Shown here piece after piece: positions 8,336-16,727 of a stretch of 40,281 nucleotides of DNA (its first letter is position 1; each line of letters starts with the position of its first letter). The stretch comes from Betaproteobacteria bacterium (GTDB lineage Bacteria > Pseudomonadota > Gammaproteobacteria > Burkholderiales > CAIKXV01). Position numbers and translations under genes: made by a program. The stretch spans positions 1-40,281 of the forward strand of contig CANHBC010000007.1 in NCBI GenBank assembly GCA_947458835.1, written 5' to 3'. The notes below the pieces were generated by a model that ran no database searches, was not told the origin of the DNA, and was given only the letters and a program-made list of their open reading frames with translations.

Positions 8336-9472
8336 ATGGAACGCGACCAGGCAGTCAAGTTCGTCCACGAGCTTCTGCGCGTGATGGTGAGCAAGAAGGC
8401 ATCCGACCTGTTCATCACCGCCGGCTTTCCGCCGGCGTTCAAGCTCGATGGCAAGGTGGTTCCGGTGTCGAACCAGACGCTCACCCCGACGCATACCGCG
8501 GACCTCGCGCGCTCGATCATGAACGACCGCCAGGCCGCGGAGTTCGAGTCCACCCGCGAGTGCAACTTCGCGATCAGCCCTCCAGGCTTCGGACGCTTCC
8601 GCGTGAACGCCTTCATGCAGCAGGGCCGGGTCGGGCTGGTGCTGCGGGTGATCACCTCGAACATCCCGAAGGTCGAGGACCTCGGACTGCCGAAGGTGCT
8701 CAAGGACGTGTCGATGACCAAGCGCGGGCTGGTCATCTTCGTCGGCGCAACCGGCTCGGGCAAGTCGACCTCGCTCGCGGCGATGGTCGGCTACCGCAAC
8801 GAGAACAGCTACGGCCACATCATCACGGTCGAGGATCCCGTCGAGTTCGTGCACGAGCACAAGAACTGCATCGTCACCCACCGCGAGGTCGGGGTCGACA
8901 CCGACTCCTGGCACACCGCGCTGAAGAACACGCTGCGCCAGGCGCCCGACGTGATCCTGATCGGCGAGGTGCGCGACCGCGAGACGATGGACTACGCGAT
9001 CGCCTTCGCCGAGACCGGCCACCTGGCGATGTGCACGCTGCACGCGAACAACGCCAACCAGGCGCTCGACCGGATCATCAACTTCTTCCCCGAGGAGCGC
9101 CGGCCGCAGCTGCTGATGGATCTCTCACTCAACCTGAAGGCGATCATCTCCCAGCGGCTGGTACCGAAGCGCGAGGGCAAGGGGCGGGTGGCAGCGGTCG
9201 AGGTACTGCTCAACTCGCCGCTGGTGTCGGACCTGGTGTTCAAGGGCGACGTGCACGAGATCAAGGAAGTGATGAAGAAGTCGCGCGAGATGGGCATGCA
9301 GACCTTCGACCAGGCCCTGTTCGACCTCTACGAAGCCGGCGCCATCAGTTACGAGGACGCCCTGCGCAACGCCGACTCGGTGAACGACCTGCGGCTGCAG
9401 ATCAAGCTGCACAGCTCCGAGTCCAAGGACCGCGACGTCATGGGCGGCATAGACCACCTCAACATCGTCTGA
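8336..9472 (+). CDS. pilU: Type IV pilus accessory retraction ATPase PilU
   Basis: PilT paralogue that assists PilT-dependent retraction under load. The 378-residue product has Walker A GATGSGKST (137-145), Asp box TVEDPVEFVH, Walker B ILIGEVRD and His box HLAMCTLHANN. It has the longer C-terminal tail typical of PilU rather than PilT and lacks the AIRNLIRE motif. The pilT-pilU gap contains a 6-bp GC hairpin (8295-8300 with 8305-8310) without a T-tract, so co-transcription is likely. The TGA stop is embedded in GTCTGACCC, which is the core of the repeat cluster that follows at once. Confidence 0.95.
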   Translation: MERDQAVKFVHELLRVMVSKKASDLFITAGFPPAFKLDGKVVPVSNQTLTPTHTADLARSIMNDRQAAEFESTRECNFAISPPGFGRFRVNAFMQQGRVGLVLRVITSNIPKVEDLGLPKVLKDVSMTKRGLVIFVGATGSGKSTSLAAMVGYRNENSYGHIITVEDPVEFVHEHKNCIVTHREVGVDTDSWHTALKNTLRQAPDVILIGEVRDRETMDYAIAFAETGHLAMCTLHANNANQALDRIINFFPEERRPQLLMDLSLNLKAIISQRLVPKREGKGRVAAVEVLLNSPLVSDLVFKGDVHEIKEVMKKSREMGMQTFDQALFDLYEAGAISYEDALRNADSVNDLRLQIKLHSSESKDRDVMGGIDHLNIV

Positions 9473-9473
9473 C

Positions 9474-9591
9474 CCCAAACCCGGGTCAGACACGGGTTTC
9501 CGGCAGGCTGCTCCCGACGTCGCGGGAAGAACCGGAAAAACCGTGTCTGACCCTGGTTACGACCCAAACCCGTGTCTGACCCGGGTTTGGG
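9474..9591. repeat. REP-like intergenic repeat cluster A
   Basis: A perfect 26-nt inverted repeat (9474-9499 with 9566-9591) flanks a 66-bp spacer containing another, slightly diverged copy (9541-9558, CCGTGTCTGACCCTGGTT). The core of each unit is CGTGTCTGACCCGGGTTT. The cluster fills the gap between convergent pilU and rlmL; the pilU stop codon lies in the first CTGACCC core and the rlmL stop is 11 bp beyond the last arm. Related clusters are at 34463-34580 and 38548-38704. Confidence 0.85.
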
Positions 9592-9602
9592 CCTGGGCTT
9601 CG

Positions 9603-10748
9603 TCAGCGGTGCGAGCCGGCGACCATGCGGAACTCGAACAGCCGGCACTCGATCGCGCCGTTGTACAGCACCGTGCGCTTCGAGGCCTTCAGGCCGAGCA
9701 GCCCGGGCAGCTTCATTTCCGGCGAGATCAGGTAGGCCGTCCAGCCAGCGAATCCGGCCTTGAGCGCGGCGCCGAGCTGCGGGTAGAACAGCTCGAGCGA
9801 TTCGCGGCTCTCCATGCGCACGCCGTAGGGCGGATTGGACACCAGGATGCCGGCAGCGGCCGGGGCCTGCCGTCGGCGCACGTCGGCCACCTCGAACTGC
9901 ACCGCGCGATCGACGCCCGCGCGCACGGCGTTGGCGCGCGCGGCGACCACCGATGAGGCCTCGCGGTCGGAGCCGAACACCGACACCTGCCGGCGGCCAC
10001 GGTCGACCCGCTGGCCAGCCTCGTCGAGCAGCCGCCGCCACAGGGCAGCGTCGAAGCCGGTCAGCCGCTCGAATCCGAAGCTGCGGCCCAGCCCGGGGGC
10101 GATGCCCAGCACGACCTGCGCAGCCTCGATGGCGACGGTGCCGCTACCGCACATCGGGTCGAGGAAGGGCGTACCCGGCTGCCAGCCCGACAGCGCCACC
10201 ATGCCGGCGGCGAGGTTCTCGCGCAGCGGCGCTTCGCCGGTATCCGTACGCCAGCCGCGCTTGAACAGGGGCTCACCGGACAGGTCGAGGTACACGGTCA
10301 TCATGTCAGCGGTCAGGAACAACTGCACGCGGACATCGGGCGACACCGTATCCACGCTGGGCCGTACGCCCAGCTTCTCGCGGAACCGGTCGCACACCGC
10401 GTCCTTCACGCGCAGCGTCGCGAACTCGAGGCTGCGCAGCGGCGAGCGGATCGCCGACACATCCACGCGCAGGGTACGACCGACATCGAAGCGGGACGGC
10501 CAGTCGATCGACTTCACGAACGCATAGATGTCCTGCTCGTTCGCATAGCGCGTCTCGCCGAGGCTGAGCAGCACCCGGCTGGCGACACGGCTTTCCAGGT
10601 TGGCCCGGTAGCCGACAGCCAGGTCGCCGCTGAAGCCGACGCCACCGGGCACGGCGACCACACGCGTGCCCCCGAGGCGCGACAGTTCAACGACGAGCGT
10701 TTCCTCCAGTCCGCGTGGGCATGGCGCAAAATACCGGTTCGTGCTCAC
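9603..10748 (-). CDS. rlmL: THUMP-domain RNA methyltransferase, RlmL-like (23S rRNA m2G2445)
   Basis: Predicted SAM-dependent N2-guanine methyltransferase of 23S rRNA, homologous to the N-terminal half of the E. coli RlmKL fusion. The GTG start at 10748 gives 381 residues beginning VSTNRYFAPCPRGLEETL, typical of the family; a longer frame upstream adds Trp/Gly-rich sequence and is rejected. A THUMP RNA-binding domain spans about 45-155, the SAM-binding motif is FLDPMCGSGTVAIEAA (195-210), and the catalytic N6/N2-methylase motif is NPPYG (305-309). The RlmK-like half is a separate gene at 24021-25124. The gene is divergent from the acyl-CoA ligase (62 bp) and convergent with pilU across repeat cluster A. 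Confidence 0.88.
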   Translation of the reverse strand: MSTNRYFAPCPRGLEETLVVELSRLGGTRVVAVPGGVGFSGDLAVGYRANLESRVASRVLLSLGETRYANEQDIYAFVKSIDWPSRFDVGRTLRVDVSAIRSPLRSLEFATLRVKDAVCDRFREKLGVRPSVDTVSPDVRVQLFLTADMMTVYLDLSGEPLFKRGWRTDTGEAPLRENLAAGMVALSGWQPGTPFLDPMCGSGTVAIEAAQVVLGIAPGLGRSFGFERLTGFDAALWRRLLDEAGQRVDRGRRQVSVFGSDREASSVVAARANAVRAGVDRAVQFEVADVRRRQAPAAAGILVSNPPYGVRMESRESLELFYPQLGAALKAGFAGWTAYLISPEMKLPGLLGLKASKRTVLYNGAIECRLFEFRMVAGSHR

Positions 10749-10810
10749 CGGTCGCCACCATCCGGTCCGGGTCCCGGTACCTCCGCCATCGTTCGCATGC
10801 GCACTCCACC

Positions 10811-12532
10811 ATGAACGCCACGACCACCAACCTCGCACGGCTGCTGCAACGACACGCCACCACGCCAGACAAGGTGCTCTACCGGCAGTGGGAGGCGGGC
10901 ACGGCGGCCGAGGACGGGGACGGTGCGGGCTGGCGCGATTATACGGTCGCGCAGGTGATCGACCTCACTGCGCGCTGGCAGCAGGCGTTCCGGCTGCGCG
11001 GCTTCGAGAAGGGCGACCGCATCGCGATCTGCCTGAAGAACAGCGTGCAATGGGTGGCCATCGACCAGGCCGCGCTCGGTCTGGGCCTGGTCGTCGTGCC
11101 GCTGTACGTGATCGACAACGCCGAGAACATCGCCTGGTGCTTAGGCAACTCCGAAGCGCGGCTGCTGGTCCTGGACACACCGCGTGCGCTGCCCCGGCTG
11201 CGCGAACTGATCCCCGCGCTGCCGGCGGTGGTCTGCATCGAGGCATCGGCCGGCGCCCTGCCCCCGGGTGCGGCGGCACCGGCAGACACCGTCGAGACCT
11301 TCCTGCCGGCCGAAGCCCCTCCGTTCGAGGTGCAGCCGATGGAGCCCGACGCGCTGGCGACGATCGTCTACACCTCGGGTACCACCGGCAGGCCCAAGGG
11401 CGTCAAGCTCGGCCACGGCAACATCCTCGCCAACGTCGAGGCGAGCTCGAAGGTGATCCGCCTGCTCGACACCGATGTCGCGCTGTCGGTGCTGCCGATG
11501 TCGCACATGTTCGAGCGCACCTGCGGCTGCTACCTGATGCTGCACGCGGGCGTCTGCGTCGCCTACGCGCGCGGCATCCAGCAGCTCAGCGACGACCTCG
11601 CCGCGGTGCGCCCCACGCTGCTGGTCGCGGTGCCGCGGCTGTTCGAGCGCTTCCTCGCCCGCATCGAGCAGGCTGTCGCCGGCTCCGCGATCAGGCGGAC
11701 GCTGTTCAGGATGACGGTCCACTATGGCTGGAAGGTATTCCTCGGCGAGGCGAACGTGTTCGAGCGGATGGCCTACGCACGGCTGCGGCCGCTGGTCGCA
11801 GAACCGATCCTCGCAAAGCTGGGCGGGCGCCTGCGGCTCGCGGCGGCCGGCGGTGCGAAGCTCGAGCTGCGCATCGCGCAGACCTTCATCGGCCTGGGCC
11901 TCAAGATGATCCAGGGCTACGGCATGACCGAGGCCGCGCCGGTGATCGCCGGCAACCGCGAGGACGACAACGACCCGGGATCGGTCGGCCAACTGCTCGA
12001 AGGCTTCGAATCGCGCCTGTCCGAGGCTGGCGAACTGCTGGTGCGCGGGCCATCGGTGATGCAGGGCTACTGGCGCAACCCCGAGGCCACCGCCCGCGTG
12101 CTCTCGCCCGACGGCTGGCTGAACACCGGCGACATCGTCGAGATCCGGGACGGCCGGATCTACATCCGCGGCCGATCGAAGGACATCATCGTGCTGTCCA
12201 ACGGCGAGAAGTTCCCCCCGGAGGAGGCAGAGGCGGCGCTGCTCGACAACCCGGTGTTCGAGCAGGTCATGCTGGTGGGAGAAGGACGCCACTTCCTCAC
12301 GCTGGTCACCGTTACCCAGGAGACTGACGAAAAGAAGCTGGTGCGTCTGGCCAACCAGCAGCTGAAGGACTTCCCGCGCTACGTCCGGGTACGCCGCGTG
12401 GTCACTACGAAGGAACCGTGGACGATCGACAACGGCATGCTGACGCCGACGCTCAAGGTCAAGCGCCCGGTGGTCGCACAGCGCTTCGCGCATTCGCTCG
12501 AAGCCGTCTACGGCAACAATGGCGACGACTGA
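10811..12532 (+). CDS. Long-chain acyl-CoA synthetase (AMP-forming)
   Basis: Predicted fatty-acid:CoA ligase of the ANL superfamily that activates long-chain acids to acyl-CoA via an acyl-adenylate. The product from ATG 10811 is 573 residues. Visible motifs are IVYTSGTTGRPKG (185-197, phosphate-binding A3), LSVLPMSHMFERT (linker and gate region), YGMTEAAPV (A5), LNTGDIVEIRDGRIYIRGR (A7/A8 hinge) and SNGEKFPPEE (A10 region). The overall pattern, including an NGEK-type A10 segment, resembles the long-chain (FAA/FadD15-like) group more than medium-chain ligases. No signal peptide is present. It is monocistronic or followed by the methyltransferase gene 158 bp downstream. Exact substrate cannot be read from the sequence. 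Confidence 0.9.
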   Translation: MNATTTNLARLLQRHATTPDKVLYRQWEAGTAAEDGDGAGWRDYTVAQVIDLTARWQQAFRLRGFEKGDRIAICLKNSVQWVAIDQAALGLGLVVVPLYVIDNAENIAWCLGNSEARLLVLDTPRALPRLRELIPALPAVVCIEASAGALPPGAAAPADTVETFLPAEAPPFEVQPMEPDALATIVYTSGTTGRPKGVKLGHGNILANVEASSKVIRLLDTDVALSVLPMSHMFERTCGCYLMLHAGVCVAYARGIQQLSDDLAAVRPTLLVAVPRLFERFLARIEQAVAGSAIRRTLFRMTVHYGWKVFLGEANVFERMAYARLRPLVAEPILAKLGGRLRLAAAGGAKLELRIAQTFIGLGLKMIQGYGMTEAAPVIAGNREDDNDPGSVGQLLEGFESRLSEAGELLVRGPSVMQGYWRNPEATARVLSPDGWLNTGDIVEIRDGRIYIRGRSKDIIVLSNGEKFPPEEAEAALLDNPVFEQVMLVGEGRHFLTLVTVTQETDEKKLVRLANQQLKDFPRYVRVRRVVTTKEPWTIDNGMLTPTLKVKRPVVAQRFAHSLEAVYGNNGDD

Positions 12533-12690
12533 CCGGCTGTGCCGCGCTCAGGCGTACGTTTCACCTTCCTGCGCATCTTCGCCTTGATCGACGAGACCCG
12601 CGCGGTACCGCACCAGCCGCTGATCACGATCCCGGCCAACTGACTGCCCCACCGCAAGCCCTGATCGCCGATGCCACCGGAACCACGACC

Positions 12691-13449
12691 ATGACTGCCA
12701 CCCCACCCGTTGCCGCCCACCCTTCCGCCTTTCTGGATGGACCGCTGCCGCAACCGGCTCGACGTCGGCTGGCCAGGGCGATGGCAGCCGTGGTCGCCTG
12801 CGGCGCCCTGCCGGGATTGCCCGGGTGGCCCGGGGAGCCCGTGCAAGCGCATGCGCAGACGGTCCATGACCACAAGCACCGATTCACCGGCGCACAGGAC
12901 TGGGTCAAGGTGCTGGAAGACCCGAAGCGCGACGCCTGGCAGAAACCCCACCAAGTGATCCAGGCATTGGCACTGAAGCCCGATTCGGTCGTGGCGGACA
13001 TCGGCGCCGGCACGGGTTACTTCGCCACACGGCTGTCGAACATGCTGCCCTCCGGCCGGGTGTTCGCGGTCGACAGCGAACCGGACATGGTCAGATTCCT
13101 TGGCGAACGCGCGAAGAAGGAGGGCCTGAAGAACCTGGTGCCGGTGGCGGCCCTGCCGGACGACCCGAAGCTGCCCGCGCGGGTCGACCTGGTTCTGATG
13201 GTCAACGTGTTCCATCACGTCGAGAACCGGGACCGATGGCTCCGACGGATACGCGAATCGCTCGCGCCTGCAGGCCGTATCGCCATCATCGACTTCACGC
13301 TGGAGTCGCCGGAAGGACCACCGAAGGCTGCCCGGGTGACGGCGAAGCAGGTACGTACCGAACTCGAAAAGGCCGGTTACGTGCTCGCGAAGGAGCACCG
13401 TTTCCTGCCCAACCAGTTCTTCCTGGAGTTCATGCCGGCCCGTGGGTGA
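12691..13449 (+). CDS. Class I SAM-dependent methyltransferase with N-terminal export-like signal
   Basis: Rossmann-fold methyltransferase domain with motif I VADIGAGTGYF (101-111), the acidic SAM-ribose-binding residue in VFAVDSEPDM, and NVFHHVENR before an AIIDF strand. The family preamble DPKRDAWQKPHQVI (77-90) is typical of a widespread group of uncharacterised methyltransferases. The N-terminus carries an RRR cluster (24-26), a hydrophobic stretch AMAAVVACGALPG (30-42) and an AHAQ cleavage-like site (53-56). VVAC (34-37) also fits a relaxed lipobox. It could therefore be exported or be a lipoprotein, which is odd because SAM is cytoplasmic. An alternative start at ATG 12781 keeps the hydrophobic segment. 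The substrate is unknown. Its stop is 3 bp from that of the convergent HIRAN gene. Confidence 0.8.
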   Translation: MTATPPVAAHPSAFLDGPLPQPARRRLARAMAAVVACGALPGLPGWPGEPVQAHAQTVHDHKHRFTGAQDWVKVLEDPKRDAWQKPHQVIQALALKPDSVVADIGAGTGYFATRLSNMLPSGRVFAVDSEPDMVRFLGERAKKEGLKNLVPVAALPDDPKLPARVDLVLMVNVFHHVENRDRWLRRIRESLAPAGRIAIIDFTLESPEGPPKAARVTAKQVRTELEKAGYVLAKEHRFLPNQFFLEFMPARG

Positions 13450-13452
13450 ACC

Positions 13453-13875
13453 TCACCTCGGCAGCACCAGCACCACCTCGAACTCGATACGGTCCCAGGG
13501 ATTGCGTGCCTCGCGCAGTCGCGAGACGCGTGCCTCCAGTACGGCACCCAGGTCCATCTGCCGCGCGACCTGCGGGTTGTCCCGCCGCGGCACATAGCCG
13601 AGCTTGACCTGACGCCACTCGACCCGGACCGCGTTCGAGTCGTGGGGGTTGCCTGGCTCGCGCACCAGCGTGAGGCGGTCGCCCACCTGCATCTGGCCGA
13701 ACAGCGCCTCGCCGGCATGGAACTGGAACCCTGCCAGCGGCGAACTGCGCACCACGATCATAGCCTCGACCGGCGGGGCACGGCCGGCGACCTCGAGGGT
13801 CGCTGCCGGCCACGCAGCTGGCACGTCCAGCAAGCCGCCGAGCAGCAGCGCCGATGCCACCGCTGCCGCGCGCAC
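13453..13875 (-). CDS. Putative exported HIRAN domain protein
   Basis: Small protein (140 residues) with a HIRAN domain at about 45-110: SPLAGFQFHAGE, then GDRLTLVREPGNPHDSNAVR, then KLGYVPR. HIRAN domains bind DNA ends or damaged DNA in eukaryotic helicases, while stand-alone bacterial versions are uncharacterised. The start chosen is GTG 13875, five bp after the hemJ stop, which yields a signal-peptide-like N-terminus (MRAAAVASALLLGGLLDVPAAWPA); GTG 13858-13860 is an alternative that keeps the hydrophobic core. Export would be unexpected for a DNA-binding domain. It is the last gene of the six-gene minus-strand run that begins with the ferredoxin. Confidence 0.8.
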   Translation of the reverse strand: MRAAAVASALLLGGLLDVPAAWPAATLEVAGRAPPVEAMIVVRSSPLAGFQFHAGEALFGQMQVGDRLTLVREPGNPHDSNAVRVEWRQVKLGYVPRRDNPQVARQMDLGAVLEARVSRLREARNPWDRIEFEVVLVLPR

Positions 13876-13880
13876 GGCGG

Positions 13881-14297
13881 CTAGAACGGCTTGACCACCA
13901 CCAGCACCACCACCGCGAACAGCACGAGCACCGGCAGCTCGTTCATCCAGCGGAAATACACATGGCCACGGCGGTTGAGCCCTGCCTTGAAGCCTGCCAG
14001 CACCCGGCCGCACCACAGGTGGTAGGCCACCAGCAGCCCGGTCAGCGCAAGCTTCGCATGCAGCCAGCCGCCGCCGAACCCGTAGCCCATCCAGAGCGCG
14101 ATGCCGAACAGCAGCGCCAGCACCCCCAGCGGGGTCATGAAGCGGTACAGCTTGTGCGCCATCAGCAGCAGGCGGTCGCGCTCGGCTGTGCTGTCCTCGG
14201 GGACCATCGCCAGGTTCACGAAGATGCGCGGCAGGTAGAACAGGCCGGCGAACCAGCTGGTGATGAAGATGATGTGCAGGGACTTGATCCAGAGCAT
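13881..14297 (-). CDS. hemJ: Protoporphyrinogen IX oxidase HemJ
   Basis: Predicted membrane enzyme that oxidises protoporphyrinogen IX to protoporphyrin IX in haem synthesis, in place of HemG or HemY. The 138-residue product has four hydrophobic segments and the family start MLWIKSLHIIFITSWFAGLF with the conserved His8, plus RIFVNLA, AHKLYRFMTP, and the terminal FRWMNELPVLVL. The length matches HemJ (about 140-150). ATG 14297 is clear. It sits 26 bp after the ABC permease gene and 5 bp before the HIRAN gene on the same strand, so it is probably co-transcribed with both. CopD-like or DUF2214 membrane proteins are the only reasonable alternatives. Confidence 0.9.
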   Translation of the reverse strand: MLWIKSLHIIFITSWFAGLFYLPRIFVNLAMVPEDSTAERDRLLLMAHKLYRFMTPLGVLALLFGIALWMGYGFGGGWLHAKLALTGLLVAYHLWCGRVLAGFKAGLNRRGHVYFRWMNELPVLVLFAVVVLVVVKPF

Positions 14298-14323
14298 GGC
14301 GGCAGGGTCGACAGGAAAGAGGA

Positions 14324-15142
14324 TCAGCGTAGCAGCCGCCGGCGCGCGAGCACCAGGGCGATATGGAAGGCCACCAGGCCGTAACCCGCCAGCACCGCCA
14401 CGTGCAGCAGCACCTGGCCGGGTACCTCGCCGGCCAGCAGCGGCCGGGCGATCGCCACCGCATGGGTCAGCGGCAGCACGGACGAGACCGACTGCAGCCA
14501 GTCCGGCAACTGCGCGACCGGGAAGAACACCCCGCAGACCAGCATCATCGGCGTGACCACCAGCGTGAAGTAGTACATGAAGAAGTCGTAGCTCGGCGCG
14601 AGCGCGGTGACGATGAGCCCGAGGCTGGCAAAGCACAACCCGACCAGCAGCGCGAGCGGTACCAGCCAGAGCACCCGCCACGAATCTGCCAGCCCGAGCA
14701 GCCAGACCACGACCAGGATCGCCACGCCGGAGAACAGGCTCTTGGTCGCCGCCCAGAGCGCCTCTCCGGTGACGATGTCGTCGAGCGACAGCGGCGCGTT
14801 GAGGATCGCGTCCCAGGTCCGCTGCACGTGCATCCGCGAGAATGCCGAGTAGAGCGCCTCGAAGGTTGCGGTGTTCATCGTGCTGTAGCAGATCGTGCCC
14901 GCGGCCAGGAAGGCGATGTAGGGCAGCCCGTCGACTGCCGGCAGCAGCCCGCCCAGCCCGTAGCCCAGCGCGAGCATGTAGAAGGCGGGGTCGGCGAAGT
15001 TGCCGAGCATCGACGGGATGGCGAGCTTGCGCCAGACCAGGAAGTTGCGCCGCCACACGTGCAGCGCACGCAGGCTGAACGCGGGCAGCCGCCAGGGCGA
15101 TGCGCGCGCGACGGTGCGCCGAGACTGGGCGTCGGCAGCCAT
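14324..15142 (-). CDS. ABC-2 type transporter permease, NodJ-like
   Basis: Inner-membrane permease of a NodIJ-type ABC exporter, 272 residues from ATG 15142. Six hydrophobic stretches are visible after a cytoplasmic N-terminus, and the ABC-2 signature appears as YFTLVVTPMMLVCGVFFP followed by LPDWLQSVSSVLPLTHAV, which is very close to the NodJ pattern. A longer upstream frame overlaps the ATPase gene and is rejected. It lies 2 bp after the ATPase gene. NodIJ proteins export lipo-oligosaccharide in rhizobia, but NodIJ-like pairs are common in non-nodulating betaproteobacteria, where the substrate is unknown. No nod genes are nearby. Confidence 0.9.
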   Translation of the reverse strand: MAADAQSRRTVARASPWRLPAFSLRALHVWRRNFLVWRKLAIPSMLGNFADPAFYMLALGYGLGGLLPAVDGLPYIAFLAAGTICYSTMNTATFEALYSAFSRMHVQRTWDAILNAPLSLDDIVTGEALWAATKSLFSGVAILVVVWLLGLADSWRVLWLVPLALLVGLCFASLGLIVTALAPSYDFFMYYFTLVVTPMMLVCGVFFPVAQLPDWLQSVSSVLPLTHAVAIARPLLAGEVPGQVLLHVAVLAGYGLVAFHIALVLARRRLLR

Positions 15143-15144
15143 GG

Positions 15145-16089
15145 TCAGTCGCGCATCTCGCGGCCGGTGAGCTTCAGGAACAGGTCCTCCAGGTTCGCCG
15201 GTCGGTGCAGGTGGCGCAACCCGGGCCATGCGGCGAGGCTCGCCACGAGCGGTCCGGCGTCATGGGCGTAGCAGAATACCGTCTCGCCGGTGCGCTCGCA
15301 GCGCTCGCTCAGCGGCGCGGCATGCGCCGAGGCCCATTCGTCGACCCCGTCGCCGTACACCTCGACCACCTGCGGCTCGATGTGTTCGGCGATCAGCGCA
15401 CGCGGCTCGCCAGTGGCGATCACCCGTCCCTGGTCGAGCACCGACAAGCGGGTGCACAGCCGCTCGGCCTCCTCCATGAAATGAGTGGTCAGCAGCAGCG
15501 TCTTGCCCTGGGCGGTGAGCTGCTTGAGCCGGTCCCAGATCACGTGGCGCGCCTGCGGGTCGAGCCCGGTCGTCGGCTCGTCGAGGATGACCAGGTCTGG
15601 ATCGTTGACCAGCGCGCGCGCCAGCGTCAGCCGGCGCTTCATGCCACCCGACAGCGCCTGGATCTTCGCGTCGCCTCGCCCTGAGAGATTGGCGAACTCG
15701 AGCAGGTCCGGGATGCGGGCCTTGACCTGCGCATCGGACAGCCCGAAGTAGCGGCCGAACACCAGCAGGTTCTCGCTCACGGTGAAATCGGGGTCGAGGC
15801 TGTCGACCTGGGGTACGACGCCGACGCGCTGGCGTGCCTCGCGCGCCTGGCGCGGCAGGTCATAGCCAAACAGGTCGATCGAACCGCCATCAGGCTCGAC
15901 CAGCCCGAGGCAGAGCTTGAGCGTCGTGGTCTTGCCAGCACCGTTCGGGCCGAGCAGCCCGAAGCATTCGCCAGCGAAAAGTTCAAGGTCGACGCCGGCC
16001 ACCACTTCGCGGTCGCCATAGGACTTGCGCAGGCCGCGCACCCGCGCGACCGCTGTCCCGGCGTCAGCCCGCGCAGCGGCGGCGCTCAT
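15145..16089 (-). CDS. ABC transporter ATP-binding protein, NodI-like
   Basis: ATPase partner of the adjacent NodJ-like permease; 314 residues. It has Walker [10 protein letters not shown] (47-55), Q-loop VVPQ, signature LSGGMKRR (146-153), Walker B LVILDEP (166-172) and the switch His in TTHF (H203). A C-terminal extension of about 80 residues follows, as in NodI and DrrA-type exporters. Its ATG overlaps the hydrolase stop (ATGA) and its own stop is 2 bp before the permease start, so the two transporter genes and the hydrolase are translationally coupled. Confidence 0.92.
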   Translation of the reverse strand: MSAAAARADAGTAVARVRGLRKSYGDREVVAGVDLELFAGECFGLLGPNGAGKTTTLKLCLGLVEPDGGSIDLFGYDLPRQAREARQRVGVVPQVDSLDPDFTVSENLLVFGRYFGLSDAQVKARIPDLLEFANLSGRGDAKIQALSGGMKRRLTLARALVNDPDLVILDEPTTGLDPQARHVIWDRLKQLTAQGKTLLLTTHFMEEAERLCTRLSVLDQGRVIATGEPRALIAEHIEPQVVEVYGDGVDEWASAHAAPLSERCERTGETVFCYAHDAGPLVASLAAWPGLRHLHRPANLEDLFLKLTGREMRD

Positions 16090-16724
16090 TCGACGCCGGC
16101 ACTGGCCAGCGCACGCCGCACCAGCCGTGCCAGCACCGGCAGCCGCCCGTGGAAGAAGTGGCCGGTACCCGGCACCAGCGACACCGGCAGTTCCTGTGGA
16201 CGTGCCCAGTCGAGCACCTGCTGCAGCGGCACCACGTCGTCGTCCTCGCCGTGGATCACCACGGTCGACGGACGCACCGGCCCGACCTCGAACCGGCCCA
16301 CCGCCGGCGCGACCAGCACCACCAGCCGGAACGGATCGCCCGCCGCCTCGGCGCGGGCAGCCAGCCGGCTCGCCACGAAGCCGCCGAACGAGAAGCCGGC
16401 CAGGACCGCCGGCAGCGCACCGAACCGCACACGCAGCGCCGCCATCACGAGCAGCAGGTCATCCGTCTCGCCGTTGCCGTGGTCGTGCACGCCTTCGGAC
16501 TCGCCGACGCCGCGGAAGTTCGGCCGCGCCACGACATGCCCTGCTTCGAAGAACGTCCGCGCCAGCGTGGTCACCACCTTGTTCTCATTGGTGCCGCCGA
16601 ACAGCGGATGCGGATGCGCGACCAGCGCAATACCGCGGCGGCCCTCGCCGGGGTCGTTCAGCTTCACCTCGATGTTGCCTGCCGCGCCGCGGACGTCGAA
16701 GCGGCTCAGCGTCGAAGGCTTCAT
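16086..16724 (-). CDS. Alpha/beta hydrolase (dienelactone-hydrolase-like fold)
   Basis: Cytoplasmic serine hydrolase of 212 residues. The nucleophile elbow is GFSFGG (S112), an acidic residue follows in HGEDDDVVP (D161-163) and the catalytic His is in PGTGHFF (H189). The early HPHPLFGG and [11 protein letters not shown] segments are typical of the COG2945 group, for which no physiological substrate is established. It is 3 bp downstream of the ferredoxin gene and overlaps the NodI-like gene by 4 bp, so it belongs to the same transcript. There is no signal peptide. Confidence 0.88.
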   Translation of the reverse strand: MKPSTLSRFDVRGAAGNIEVKLNDPGEGRRGIALVAHPHPLFGGTNENKVVTTLARTFFEAGHVVARPNFRGVGESEGVHDHGNGETDDLLLVMAALRVRFGALPAVLAGFSFGGFVASRLAARAEAAGDPFRLVVLVAPAVGRFEVGPVRPSTVVIHGEDDDVVPLQQVLDWARPQELPVSLVPGTGHFFHGRLPVLARLVRRALASAGVE

Positions 16725-16727
16725 CGG

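Noticed and set aside
12540-12645. About 34-residue frame (VPRSGVRFTFLRIF start) after the acyl-CoA ligase
   Set aside because: It is in frame with the ligase after its stop and might be a remnant, but it is short, has no ribosome binding site and no recognisable family.
14324-16089. Nodulation factor export system
   Set aside because: The permease and ATPase resemble NodJ and NodI, but no other nod genes or rhizobial context is present; NodIJ-like pairs are common in free-living betaproteobacteria.
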